Source: Anthonomus grandis grandis (Eukaryota > Arthropoda > Insecta > Coleoptera > Curculionidae). From it: a stretch of 64,000 bases of DNA. This document shows positions 10,694 through 20,949 of this stretch, piece by piece. Numbering within the stretch: position 1 is the stretch's first letter; the number at the start of each line of letters is the position of its first letter. The stretch is taken from the NCBI RefSeq assembly GCF_022605725.1, contig NC_065549.1, positions 31,697,690-31,761,689 of the forward strand, read 5' to 3'. The notes below the pieces were generated by a model. It had not been told where the DNA came from and ran no database searches. It worked only from the letters and a program-made list of their open reading frames with translations. The translations under genes were made by a program, and so were the position numbers.

Positions 10694-11690
10694 CCCGTGA
10701 AGGACCGGGGTCAAAGAATAGTCCCCCGGTGTGCTCTGCCTGCCGTAAAAGGCGACTGAAGGGGCAACCTGGGCCACCAGGATTAATCGGGGTCATCAAA
10801 CACGAACCAGGAACCAACCTGCTAAAGGTGTTGACTAGGAAACTCAGCCAGTGCTCACTCAAGCATGGCTACCGAGACAGCGCTTTTTTTCTTTAAGGTA
10901 ACAAATCTAGGGCAACAGAGGATTGGCTACAGACAACAGCTACAAGTCGAATTCTGCAGACAATATCCACATATGAACGTGACTGAGCAGAGAGTCGCAC
11001 CAATACCGCGTCATTCTTAACTTGATCCCAGAAACTTGAACTAACTCTATTAAAAGAAAAATTGCAGCAGAGATAAATGATCAACAGGCCTAAAATGAGG
11101 TAAGGGACAATTTGCAGGACAATGCCGATCAAGAAGCATCAGAAGCGGAGGAAAACTTAGACACACCAGACCAAGCACCGTTACCAGAAGTAATAATAAA
11201 TTAAGAAACCCAAAATGAAGACCACAACAATAAACATAATGAAGTCTATGCTAAATTTAGAACAGAGTTTCGAAGGACAATGGCAGAGTATGAAGGCACA
11301 AACCCCTTAACAAGACCAGCTCTTCATAGAGTTAACTCTTTTCGCAAATTGGCTATTCTCCTTAATGTTGCCAACTTAATTATACCTGATTATATTCTTA
11401 CAAATAGGACACTTAAACAGCTCAATTTAATAATCTACTGTGCGTTGTTATTAAAACCCTGGGATTGAAAATATTAAAAAATTAACAAAGTATTACGCGT
11501 TATGAGAGACCGAAACCACCATAGGAAAAGAGATTGGATGACTAATAAAAAAGATTGAAGATATTAGGAAATCGATTGGCCGGCTAAAGGTACACATCGG
11601 AGGTATCAGAACCAGAAAAGTACAAGAGAGAGTAGAGAAAATAATGCGTCAGATCCAATAACATACACAGCAGGACCCAGAAAACTGTAC
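10694..11690 (+). mobile_element. 5' part of an R4/Dong-type LINE
   Basis: Begins right after (TAA)n with a GC-rich leader (CCCCGTGAAGGACCGGGG, a small stem) and a hairpin motif at 10728-10769. The frame at about 11250-11468 (EYEGTNPLTRPALHRVN... LKQLNLIIYC) matches the region upstream of the RT in R4/Dong elements, where a G-x-N-P-x-x-R-P block and an L-x-x-L-x-x-L-I-Y-x-G segment are typical. Reading frames are broken. Sequence of another LINE type takes over near 11690-11720. Together with 13141-14283 this looks like one R4/Dong copy whose centre has been lost or replaced. Confidence 0.5.
10728..10769 (+). ncRNA. Conserved hairpin motif at LINE 5' end (copy 1)
   Basis: CGGTGTGCTCTGCCTGCCG, TAAAAGGCGACTGAAGGGGC and AACC in sequence. 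GCCTGCCG/CGGTAAAAGGCG-type pairing gives a short GC stem with an A-rich loop. Nearly the same 42-nt block occurs at 47549-47591 and 48291-48333 at the 5' end of a different LINE type. Function unknown. Confidence 0.5.
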
Positions 11691-11739
11691 TCTGGAACAA
11701 TGTCTCGACACCCTTAAACAAAACTTATTTTTTCAATCA

Positions 11740-12650
11740 GATCCGGACTGGAACCTCGCCAAAAACATAGTAACCAACGAAGCCATAGTTTGGGTAGTTG
11801 ATGAGTTTAGTTCATATAAGGCTATCTATCATGGATCTGATAGAATCATACCCATGATGTTGCAGGTAGGCCTCGAAATTATACTGCTTTACTTAAAGAG
11901 AGTTTTTGAGGTCAGCATTGCAATGGGGTATGTTCCACCAACATAGAGGGCGGCAAATATGGTCTTTATCTCAAAATCGCAAGAAAGACTACCGTCAACA
12001 AAAAGTCCTATAAGCCTGACTTCATTTCTACTAAAGACTATAGAAAGGCTTATAGACAGGCATATAACAGAGATTCTAATAGAATCGCTACTACATAGGA
12101 ATCAGCATGCCTACATGAAAGGAAAGTCGATGGAAACAGCACTTTACTATGTAGTGAGCAAAGCTAAAAAAACCATAGAGAACAAGGAAATAACAGTTGC
12201 TCTTTTGTTTGACGTAGAAGAATCATTTGATAAGGCAAAAACATATACCATCTGCCAAGCCCTGCGCTTCTGGAAAGCCTCTATGCCAGGGGCACTCCGG
12301 CTTAATTGGTCAGGTGGGTCAAAACGGCGCTGGAAGACCAGAAGATTAGTACTACACTAGGAGACTGTCGTGTCAAGACCAGGGTGAAAGGTGGCTGCCC
12401 GCAAGGCAGTTGCCTTTTGCCACACCTTTGGTGCCTGGTGATGGACAGTCTCCTCAGCAAGCTTGAGCTTAAAGGACTTTATGCACAGGCATACGCGGAC
12501 GACGGACTAGTGATGGTCACGGGTAAATTCGTAAACACAGTCTGTGAGCGGCTGCAAGTCGCGTGCGGGATAGTGGAACAGTGGTGTCGAGAGACAGGGC
12601 CATCGGTCAACCCTGAAAAGACCGAGCTCATTCTCTTTATTTAGAGGCGG
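11740..12650 (+). pseudogene. LINE reverse transcriptase remnant
   Basis: Three frames give the RT in order: ISLTSFLLKTIERLIDRHI (fingers), VALLFDVEESFDKAK (motif A, with F-D-V in place of F-L-D), GGCPQGSCLLPHLW (motif B) and AQAYADDGLVMV (motif C with the YADD catalytic pair), ending SVNPEKTELILF. The enzyme would prime cDNA synthesis at the nicked target. Frameshifts occur near 12300, and motif A carries a V-E where the second acidic region is expected. Non-functional. Confidence 0.7.
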
Positions 12651-12653
12651 AAT

Positions 12654-13110
12654 TTGACAGGCTTTAAACCTCCCATTATGTATCAGACTCGCTCAACTTT
12701 GAGGCAGCAGATCAAATACTTGGGAGTTACTTTATACAGCAAGCTCACGTTTAAAAGTCACGTACGGGAGGCAGTAAATAAGGCAACAGCTCTAATATGG
12801 CAATTACGACGAAGAATGTTGCTGTCATGCCCACGTTCTCCAGTGGCTTTATACTGCAGTCATACGACCGAGTATCTCGTACGGATTCAAATCGAAATCC
12901 CGACAAGGGAAGAATGGTCGGCAAACCAAATTAAAAGGCCAAGTGGTTTCGAGGCCTGGTGCACAGATGGATCATGGATGAAAAGCACCAATTCGGCCGG
13001 AGCCGGTGTGCACCGGATATGTACAGGAACACAGGGGAATCCTTTCCGCTAGGGAAACATATCACAGTTTTCGAAGCGGAGGTGTTTGCTATACTCGAAG
13101 TAGCAAACAA
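12654..13110 (+). pseudogene. LINE RT thumb and RNase H remnant
   Basis: IKYLGVTLYSKLTFKSHV is the RT thumb segment. About 60 codons later FEAWCTDGSWMKSTNSAGAG carries the first RNase H Asp in T-D-G-S, and after a frameshift FEAEVFAILEVANK carries the Glu motif (F-x-A-E). The later catalytic Asp positions are cut off near 13120. Confidence 0.65.
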
Positions 13111-13140
13111 ACTAATTAATTAACAAACTAATTGAGAGAA

Positions 13141-14283
13141 CTAACTAATACATATGTAGTTAGTTCACTAACTTACTCTTTCAGTATTATAGGATGGACT
13201 AAAACAAGCATCGAAAATTTGCAAAGGAGGGCTAGAAGACTCCTAACGAACACCAATAAGCATCACCCGTGCAGTGCCGTAGAATGAACTACGCCATCTT
13301 GACACATGGAAGGCAGAGAAATGGCCCCCATAGAGAAAAAACTGACTTAGCAAATTAGTAACTTGCGATCCTTTTTCTTAAAAAAGGCTGAAACTTCAGA
13401 GATTTATCGTGCCGTATGTGAAACAGATGATTCAACATCATTTGAATTTCTTGAGCTACCCATATACCATAAAACCGAGCAAGAAAAAATAAACTGAAAC
13501 CACTACATCGAAGGCGTGATAGGCGAGGTTTAACTAGAGTATGTTGACATAGCGGCGTCGAGATACTGGTTGACTTCGGGACATTTCCCCGAAACTGAAG
13601 GGTCGGAAGATGTCAAGCTTTTGCGCCAACGGAATTTAAAGAACGGTTTGAGTAGTTGCAAAGATTCTGCATCAAGGGCTTGCAGAAAAACTAAGCCTCT
13701 TATCAGCAGTCAAGGTACCATATTATAACTATAAGCCAGAACTAGTTCTTAAAAATGAGCAACAAAAATTGTATTGGGATCGTACTATACTTACAGACCA
13801 ACGAGTAAGTAACAATAGGCCCGACCTAACACTTATCGATAAAATTTCCAGGAAGGCAACCCTTATTGATGTAGCTATTCCTAATAAAACAACCTAAGAG
13901 CGAAATCTAATGAAAAGAGTGTTAAATACAGGGATCTAAAATACCAGATACAAAGACAATGGAAAATGTGAGAAGTGCGGACAATTCCAATTATTGTGTC
14001 AACAAGAGGAGTAATACCAAAAAGCCTGATCGAAATCTTAAAATTGCTAAACTTGCTGCTAAAATTAAGGAAAGCATCTATAAGTCGAAGCTATTACCCA
14101 CATCTCAAATCATCAGAACGGTTATTAGAAGCGCAGATAACGTCTAGTTTAAGAAACGTATCATGTTACTTTAGTCTAAGTATATTATTTGTTAATAAAG
14201 GTAAAAAACAGAGTCAATGTGACAATATTTTGTCACAATAACATTGAGAGATATTCTCTGAAACTATTAAAATAATAATAATA
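13141..14283 (+). mobile_element. 3' part of an R4/Dong-type LINE with (TAA)n tail
   Basis: Starts with RT C-terminal sequence (IIGWTKTSIENLQRRARRLL) and continues in broken frames through the restriction-like endonuclease domain: LTDQRVSNNRPDLTLIDKIS then TLIDVAIPN, the P-D-x(n)-D pattern of the endonuclease used by R4/Dong and R2 elements. The final frame (13959-14150) holds the C-terminal PIIVSTRGVIPKSLIE segment. The tail at 14266-14283 is AATAATAATAATAATAC-like. It mirrors the (TAA)n at 10661-10692. Confidence 0.65.
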
Positions 14284-15103
14284 ATACTTTTATAAAAGGT
14301 AAAAACACAAAATCTACATAATAATAGATAAACATAGTAAATACCCACCAAAAAAATTCTTGCAGGTGGTATTTTAAAAGCTCTTAATAAAAGATTAATA
14401 CTAGGAAAATATAAATAAAACGGAATTAATCACAAAACAAGGGCGTTATAAAATGTACAACAAAAATATAACAGCAGCAATAAAAACTAACAATAATATG
14501 AAAAAAAATTACATGTGCAGCGATAACATAATTTACTTTTATTAGGATTATTAATTTTAACTATTTAAATACAAAAAACCAGGTCAACTTTAGTTAGTTT
14601 ATAGTCTTATCTTGTGCGAAATTATAGGTCCTAAATGGAAATTTGATTTCTAAGTCAGGAATTGTTAAAAAGGATACATCTCGGAATAGATTTGGGACAT
14701 TTTTGGGATTTCGAGGATGCATATTTTAGGTTTTCTTATTTGTATCTAACTTTTATTAACATGTAAGTTCTTTCTCTTTCTTGCTCTAACAAGCATTGTT
14801 GTATTTACGTTACGTTATTTAAACATGTATAAAGAATTAAAATTTTTGGTATCATGACTGTGTTGTATTGTTTTTAAAGTATCTTTTTTTAAAATATTAT
14901 CCAGGATAAGTTATCCAGGAAGCAGAAATTTATGGGTAAATAATCCCCTTAAACCTATTTTTATATAAAAAGCTGCCTTATGTCTAACAGCTCTGTTTCT
15001 TTAAATAAAAAATCCGTAGAGTATAGTTTTGGCTTCTTATATAATATTTTTATAATACATTATTGGATTGTTTACAAAACTTAAATTTATACATCTAGTG
15101 CTA
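14284..15103. other. No gene seen
   Basis: AT-rich spacer between the R4/Dong tail and a mariner element. No recognisable coding motif. Confidence 0.4.
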
Positions 15104-15599
15104 TACAGATTGGCGAATGGATCACTACACATATAAAGTTTCTACGCTGATGTTCGAGGCCCAAGCTCCATTATTTTAAATTTTATTTTAGTAAGCTTCT
15201 GACATCGGTATGGGCTGTATTCCTTGCGGAAAAATTTAAAAAAATATTACGCGAAATTGATATAATATTTTTTCAATGCAAGAATTACATGTGTAAAACC
15301 CGCATAGATTCGTAATTATAATTTTATAATACTGTACATTGCATACTGAAAATTTAAGCGACGTTCTTATTAAAATAAAATATAAACCATAATAAAAGTA
15401 GAATGTAAACATAAATTATAAAAAAACAGAAAATAAGATTCTAAATAATAAATCTAACAAATAATTCTTTAAATAAAAGCTCAAGACCTCCTTCTTTAGC
15501 TAAACAAATAGTTAGCGTAGTGTAAAAGCCGTTTCTTACTTCCAAAAGAGTTTAAGATATAATGGAATCGGCAGATTTAACGATTTTTTTCTTAACTTC

Positions 15600-16254
15600 T
15601 CTAAATTCGTTGGCCTACTATTATGATGTTTATAAATAGTCTCCTTAAGATAACCCTACAAATAAAAGTTATTTAATGATAAATCGGGAGATCTTTAGGG
15701 CCATTTAATATTGCCAGTCCCACTAATAAGTCGGTTAGGAAAACTATTTGTTAAAAAATTCTTTTACTCTAACAGCATTATAAGCACGACAGCCATCTTG
15801 TTGAAAATAGACTGATCCCAGGTCTATATCAGGTAGAAATTGAACGGCTGGAAAAAGTTAGTTTTGTAGCGAGGTATTTTTCGGCGTTCAAAGTACCATT
15901 AATAAAAAATGGCCCAATAATATGGTCGCCCAAAATACCAGCCCAAATATTCAACTTTTAAGGGTACTGAGTACTAAACTGAAAACGTCTGTGCTCGTTT
16001 TTCTTAGATCAGTAACGATCAACAATGGAAGGATTGTGTTTGAAAAGAGGACTCATCTGAAAACAAATATTTTTTAAGAAATTTTCATTTTCATTTGCCT
16101 GTTCTATCATGGTTTCACAAAATGACATTCTTCGCCATTAGTCTTCAGGAAATACCTCCTAAGTTTTGGAATATTTAAAACATTTGTATCCATATTTATT
16201 CCAAATACTCGGTCATAGCTTTATGATACATACCGCTTAACAACATTTCTAAAC
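15600..16254 (-). pseudogene. Mariner transposase, catalytic part
   Basis: Minus-strand translation gives FWATILLGHFL-like sequence, VYFQQDGCRAYNAVRVKEF (second catalytic Asp) and, after frameshifts, an S-x-D-L-S-x-N-N-F-Y segment at the third catalytic position, where Asp is replaced or displaced. The DNA sequence at 16060-16120 (TGATAGAACAGGCAAATGAA) matches 44530-44560 in the relative at 43993. Multiple stops, so the protein is dead. The block ends abruptly at 16254 where the LINE begins. Confidence 0.65.
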
Positions 16255-17590
16255 TCACTTGGCATATTCTCGAAAAATCAGTATGGATTTACAAATAATT
16301 AATATATTACATGCAGTATATAATTTAACTTCAGAAATAACAAAAAAATTGAATACTGGTACAAAAAGTATTGCAGTTTTCATTGATCTGGCGAAGGCCT
16401 TTGATACGATACCGCATACAAATCTTCTTCAAACTTTAAATTATTATGGTATTAGAGGTATAGTAGCACTAAAGCTATTTGAAAGTTATTTTGAAAAGAG
16501 AGAGCAGGTCTTTAAATAGATAATATCTATAGTGATCCATTATATGTATCCATCAGAGTTTTTTAAGGAACAATACTGGGACCTATATTGTTTAAGATAT
16601 ACCTAAATTCTCTTCTAAAAACACCCTTGTCAAGTCAAATAGTATAATTTGCTGATGATAGTGCTTTAATCTTTAATGGCAAAATATGACAACAGGCTAG
16701 AGAGGCTTTGTGTAATGGATTTAAGCATGTAAAAAAGTGGTGGTGTACTCAAAAATTAACTTTGAATATGGACAAAACTAATTACATAGCCTTTTCTTTG
16801 ATCAATTCAAATAGACCACGTTATAATATAATTTTATTGGATGATATTAATAATTAAGAGATCTTTGAAAAAAAGAAAACTAAATATTTAGGAGTCATAA
16901 TTGATCAACAACAATCGTTAATTATCTTGCTGGAAGAATTAGACATTTGATCCAAAAATTTTACATACTAAGAGAAATGTTGCATCATAGCATGGGGCGG
17001 CACCTACAAAAGTACATTCCAGCCTTTGAATGTAGTACAAAATTAAAAATAAAATGCATCACACTGAACTTCTATACATATAATGAAAATATAATTAATA
17101 TAGAAGGTCTGTATATTCAGCATGTGTGTTTATTTGTTCATACCTCTGATATATCTAAAAGAATTACTAGTTATTCACAACTCACCAGAAATATTGTTCT
17201 TAATTGCTTGTTCCTTCCATTAAACATGAGTAGCTTAAATTTAAAATTTATAGACTGGTTGGGACCCAAATTCTACAATTTGTTGCCAAGGGAAATTAAA
17301 AGAATAAAAAACAAACAAAAAATTAATGAAATGGCCAAAGAATATATCTTTATAAATATAAAAAAGTTCCAATCATGCATATTAAATTAATTTGAAAAAA
17401 TGGTTTTATGATAAATATTTTTATTTTGTAAACAATATCTATTTATTTACTTATGCTTATTTTATTATTATTTCGTGTAGATATAAAAATGTTTCTTTTT
17501 TATCACTTGTGAATGTATAAAATAGAATATTTATAATTTTTTTTGCTGTATCTTAGGTAAGTATTCTAATGAAAATATATCTTTAAATAT
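16255..17590 (+). mobile_element. CR1/Jockey-like LINE inserted in mariner element
   Basis: Reverse transcriptase motif A is clear: SIAVFIDLAKAFDTIPHTNLL at 16368-16430. Motif B is degraded (FKEQYWDLYC-like), motif C appears as FADDSALIF across a stop near 16640, and a C-terminal domain follows (16947-17390: RITSYSQLTRNIVL ... LGPKFYNLLPREIKRIKN), which is the usual end of these ORF2 proteins. The 5' half, including endonuclease, is missing. About 200 bp of AT-rich sequence follow the stop before mariner sequence resumes near 17600. It inserted after the mariner, which gives their relative ages. Confidence 0.7.
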
Positions 17591-17951
17591 AGAAGCACAC
17601 ACAGGTATTAGGTTACCAAGGTGCTTAGGGTTAAACAAGAAGTGTTATATTCAATAGGTTCTTGAGCTTTGATGTGACAATTATTTCTACGTTATGTCTC
17701 AAAATTTGAGACGATATTTAAAATAGTTTTAGTACAAGAAATCGGTCTGTTTTTAAAATGTATTTATTTTTTTGCCTCCATAAAAAATGGACGTGTATGG
17801 AATCACAAAGCAAAATAAGATATGCTGATTGTGCCGTGCCGAAAATGGCAAATCAGACGATCGGAATTCGCCGCGCAGCTTATCAACGAGAAAGAAAGCG
17901 GTAAGTGGTATTGCCATTAGGCCTACGTGTAGTATTCTATTTGCCAACCTG
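17590..17951 (-). pseudogene. Mariner transposase, N-terminal part plus end
   Basis: The minus strand from 17951 carries the inverted repeat, then a frame (17900-17780) similar to that at 44031-44120 in the relative: AIPLTAFFLVDKLRGEFRSS versus LLAYFLVNKRRGVFRSSD. Sequence 17590-17760 matches 44310-44440 of the relative (CCGATTTCTTGTACTAAAAC versus CCGATTCCTTGTGCTAAAAC). This shows the two blocks belong to one element split by the LINE. Confidence 0.65.
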
Positions 17952-18172
17952 TATACGACTATTATGCTTATTTTCTTTTCCCACAAAAAATATCAATAAA
18001 CTTTCTATCTTTTTTATTTTAGCTTACATTTGTATATATTTCAAACTTTTTTGATATTTAAAATGAGAAACGCGAATACTTAGGCAACTGAGAAAAAAAA
18101 TAAAGAAAAATTAAACGTACGGTGTAAATCGTCTAAAAAGAATCTTACTCTCGACTATCCTGCAGAACTTTT

Positions 18173-18214
18173 TCGGCAACGCGTTTCATCGCCTTTCGGC
18201 CTCATCAGGCTGAT
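18173..18214 (-). ncRNA. Degenerate hammerhead ribozyme-like core
   Basis: Minus strand reads CTGATGAGGCCGAAAGGC, then GATGAAAC, GC, GTT, GCC. The CUGAUGA box, a GCC/GGC stem II with GAAA loop and a GAAAC-GC-GUU minimal stem III are all present, but three extra bases sit between stem II and GAAAC, and helix I is only about 2 bp. Probably the remains of a Penelope-like terminal repeat. Activity is unlikely. Confidence 0.45.
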
Positions 18215-18321
18215 TATGAACTTCATCAGCCAAGACGGCTTTTAGTTGTCTGTGTTGTGCTACAAAACCGACGTACTAACAAACTCATAGTGCGTCAGTA
18301 CTGTTGCATATTATACTATTT

Positions 18322-18384
18322 GTGATTGTTGACTTAAGTAAGGCGTTTAACTGTGTGAATCTCGTACTGCTTCTGAGAAAAACA
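18322..18384 (+). pseudogene. LINE RT motif A scrap
   Basis: Translation VIVDLSKAFNCVNLVLLLRK matches the V-x-x-D-L-S-K-A-F-D motif A of Jockey/CR1-type RT, with Asp to Asn at the second acidic position. Flanks are not recognisable. Confidence 0.45.
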
Positions 18385-19479
18385 GTTCTCTCTTTGACTT
18401 ATGACTATCAGTCCAGCCCATCACCCAATCCAACAAATTGAACTAGAAATGGCCGATACGTGAACTTCCCACTTTCAGCGGCAAAGGCAAGAGGGAAATC
18501 GAAAATCATTCATTTAAAGCTTTTTATCGAATTTTAATACATGATTAACATTTAGATAGTTTTTCGCTATCTAAAAAATAAATTTGCTAGGCATGTATGT
18601 GCAATGGAGACATGATTCTATTACAGTGAAGAATTCATTTAAGCGTAATTGTTTAGTTTCGTGATTTTCATTCATTTTTTATGCAAATTAATTAGAAGCC
18701 AATAAGGTTTGGTGATAAAGACACCGTACTAAACATATCAGATCCATTTTAAAACTAGGCCTTAGTTCTAACTTTAAAATATACTTTACCAAGATAACTT
18801 AAGCATTTTTAATCGTCCGAAAGACATATATCCGATTCTCCGAAAGACATTACTAATGCACTAATCAATAATGCTTTTTACCTTATTATTCAAATTAATT
18901 TTAATCGGCTTTTGTGCTAAGAAATTACGATAGTACAAATCTTGTACTATTTGAAAGTGTCTGAAATTGTATATTAAAGAAACGTTTGTAAACTTGAAAA
19001 ACCTACTAATTTAAAAAAATATTATATTTCAATATTATCTATTGTACAAAACTATCTGTAATCTATAAAATTAAATTTATTTTCTATAATTATTTCAATA
19101 AATATTTCATCGCAACTTTTTCATGCTCGCTCTCGAAGTCTGATAAAATTACTGTAATAATGTATATTTCTTGACATCGATAAATCTCATTTATGTTTAA
19201 TTGGTTACTACTCAACGTTACTCAACGTCTTTCGGAGTCTGACTGGCATCAAAACTTGGTAAACAACGGACATTAAACTCGCTTTCAGTTTGCACTATTA
19301 GCCGAAAGTTCTTCCTTTTGATAAATATTGCTGGAAAGCATACTCTCTTAATTTTTATTATTCTTGATGTCATTTAAGATTTTATATGTATCTATTTTAA
19401 TATTAATAATAATTAAATACCCAGAGATGACACTAAGATTTATCACTGAAGGAAAATCTACTTATTACCCAAGGAATCC

Positions 19480-19768
19480 AAGTACCGACCGATTTCGTGC
19501 TTGCAAACGATGTACAAAATCATCCCCTTCCTGTATCACAAGCCTCTTCAATGCGCATGTCGAAGAACAAAATGTAATAACTGAAAAGCAAAAAGGGTGT
19601 CGAAAGGGAACCAAGAGGCGCGAGGAGCAGCTCATCATAGACTCGATTATTTTAAGTAAGGTGAAAAAGAAAACCAGGAAATTATCATGCTGCTATGTCG
19701 ATTACCAAAAGGCCTCCGACTATATACCAGGAATAGTGAAGGAAAACCTTCAATGGAAGACACCCTTA
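19480..19768 (+). pseudogene. R4/Dong RT N-terminal fragment
   Basis: Contains VITEKQKGCRKGTKRREEQL then SCCYVDYQKASDY, which is the motif 2/motif A region of R4/Dong RT (E-x-Q-K-G-C-R-x-G-S; Y-x-D-Y-x-K-A-F-D). The conserved Phe of K-A-F-D is Ser. Starts close to a recognisable T-C-L/T-S-C-I-T segment at 19520. Confidence 0.7.
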
Positions 19769-19810
19769 TGACCTCGTACAACCACTTTTCGACAAAATAG
19801 CGTCAAACGT

Positions 19811-20450
19811 ATGGTTGAGAACTCTTCCCAGAAACGGAGGAGCTGCATGATACCTATCCAGGAGGCAAACACTAGGAACTACTTAAAACAAATCATCAAA
19901 GGTTCCCAGATACGAAATGGCAGATGCAGGAAGTGCAGAGAGAAACCAGAAACAGTCCAACACATTACAGCAGTATGCAGCCTACTATGTCAAAATGACT
20001 ACCTATACCGCCACCATCAAGTAGCTGCTGTAATACATCAAGAACTGTTACTGAAACACAGTATACCATCTACTACGAAATTATAACCGGAATATTTCCT
20101 ACAACAAACCGGACATCATAATTCGAGACGAAAGAAAGAAGGAGGCGGTCCTTATAGAGGTGGTCATACCAAACACCAATAACTTGCTGAACACAATTGC
20201 AGAGAAGAAGAGGAGATACACCGATCTGGTAGGTGAAATGAAAAAACTGTGACGGCTTGAACAAGTAACGATTCTGCCCATTGTATTATCAGCATCGGGA
20301 ATCATACCCAAAGACCTGCACAGAAGCTTTAAGATCATTGACCTATATAGTAATACCTTCCAGAAAGTCGTGATTTTAAACACGAATAGTCAGAAGATTA
20401 TTGAGTCAAGAATAGGCGAGAATGCTTGGTATTGCACCCGTATCTTGCTG
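19811..20450 (+). pseudogene. R4/Dong C-terminal zinc finger and endonuclease fragment
   Basis: 19811-20086 gives NGRCRKCREKPETVQHITAV followed by C, a C-x2-C-x(7)-H-x(4)-C zinc finger typical of the R4/Dong C-terminus. In the next frames 20098-20440 gives NKPDIIIRDE-like and VLIEVVIPNTNNLL, the P-D ... E/D endonuclease motif, and VTILPIVLSASGIIPKDLH. Two frameshifts separate the blocks. Confidence 0.7.
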
Positions 20451-20949
20451 TAAACACCAGCAAAACCTGCGAATAATTGAAAATAATAATAATAACTTGG
20501 CTGACATCGATTAACCTGCTCTTTGATAGATTTCAGAGTAGTATTCAAATAAAAAGAATCCCAGAGGTTTAATTCAGGAGGATTATACCTCTTTGCGAAT
20601 ATACAAAGCCCATTGTGGTTTTGCCTCGCCATTAGTGGATTTACTTAAGTCGACTAAAATCAGCCAGGTATAGATTTGCTACTAAAAAAATACTAGAGAG
20701 CTAGCCAAGAATAATAATTGCTTTAATTGTTAGCATCTAAAATCAAATAGGTTAAAGGCAAAAAATAATGCGAAGAAAAGAGTTTTTTGGCGAGGAATGA
20801 TTTTTCTTTCCTTTAACTTAGTTGGAGGTGAGCTACACACGCGACATTATACCATCGATAACTTGTAAAGAAACCTCAAAATATTATCAACAAAAGCTAA
20901 AAAATATCACTTCGAAGAGATGTTAAGCGAACTTCATTACCGCGATATT

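Larger units (their letters stand above)
11700..13130 (+). mobile_element. 5'-truncated LINE (R1/I-like) with RNase H domain
   Basis: A reverse transcriptase remnant in several frames, followed by an RNase H domain, embedded within R4/Dong sequence. No endonuclease domain is present, so the copy is 5' truncated. RT sequence starts near 11740 (SDPDWNLAKNIV) and RNase H ends near 13110. RNase H after the RT points to the I/R1/LOA group rather than Jockey or CR1. Being flanked by R4/Dong sequence on both sides, it is either a nested insertion or a recombination product. Confidence 0.6.
15106..17951 (-). mobile_element. DD41D mariner transposon interrupted by a LINE
   Basis: Left end CAGATTGGCGAATGGATCAC, right end the inverse complement of CAGGTTGGCAAATAGAATAC, each flanked outside by TA. 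These ends match those of the element at 43993-45250 (CAGGTTGGCGAATAGAAGAC), which shows what an uninterrupted relative looks like. The transposase is on the minus strand in two blocks: N-terminal 17951-17590 and catalytic 16254-15600. The intervening 16255-17590 is a plus-strand LINE absent from the relative. A further stretch of about 300 bp (roughly 15256-15560) is also absent from the relative and is a second insertion of unknown kind. Confidence 0.75.
17954..19360. other. Spacer with small retroelement scraps
   Basis: No gene. It contains a degenerate hammerhead-like core at 18173-18214 and a tiny RT motif A scrap at 18322-18384 (both listed separately). The remaining ~1 kb, AT-rich, shows nothing I can identify. 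Confidence 0.4.
19364..20495 (+). mobile_element. R4/Dong-type LINE relic, internally deleted
   Basis: The plus strand holds the R4/Dong RT fingers and motif A region (19480-19730), then without a YxDD block the C-terminal zinc finger and restriction-like endonuclease (19800-20400), ending with a TAA-rich tail (20470-20495). The catalytic centre of the RT is missing. R4/Dong elements cut their target with a restriction-like nuclease and copy their RNA at the nick. Confidence 0.7.

Noticed and set aside
10586..10862. Minus-strand frames with long Tyr and Phe runs
   Set aside because: They are translations of the TAA microsatellite and poly-A run.
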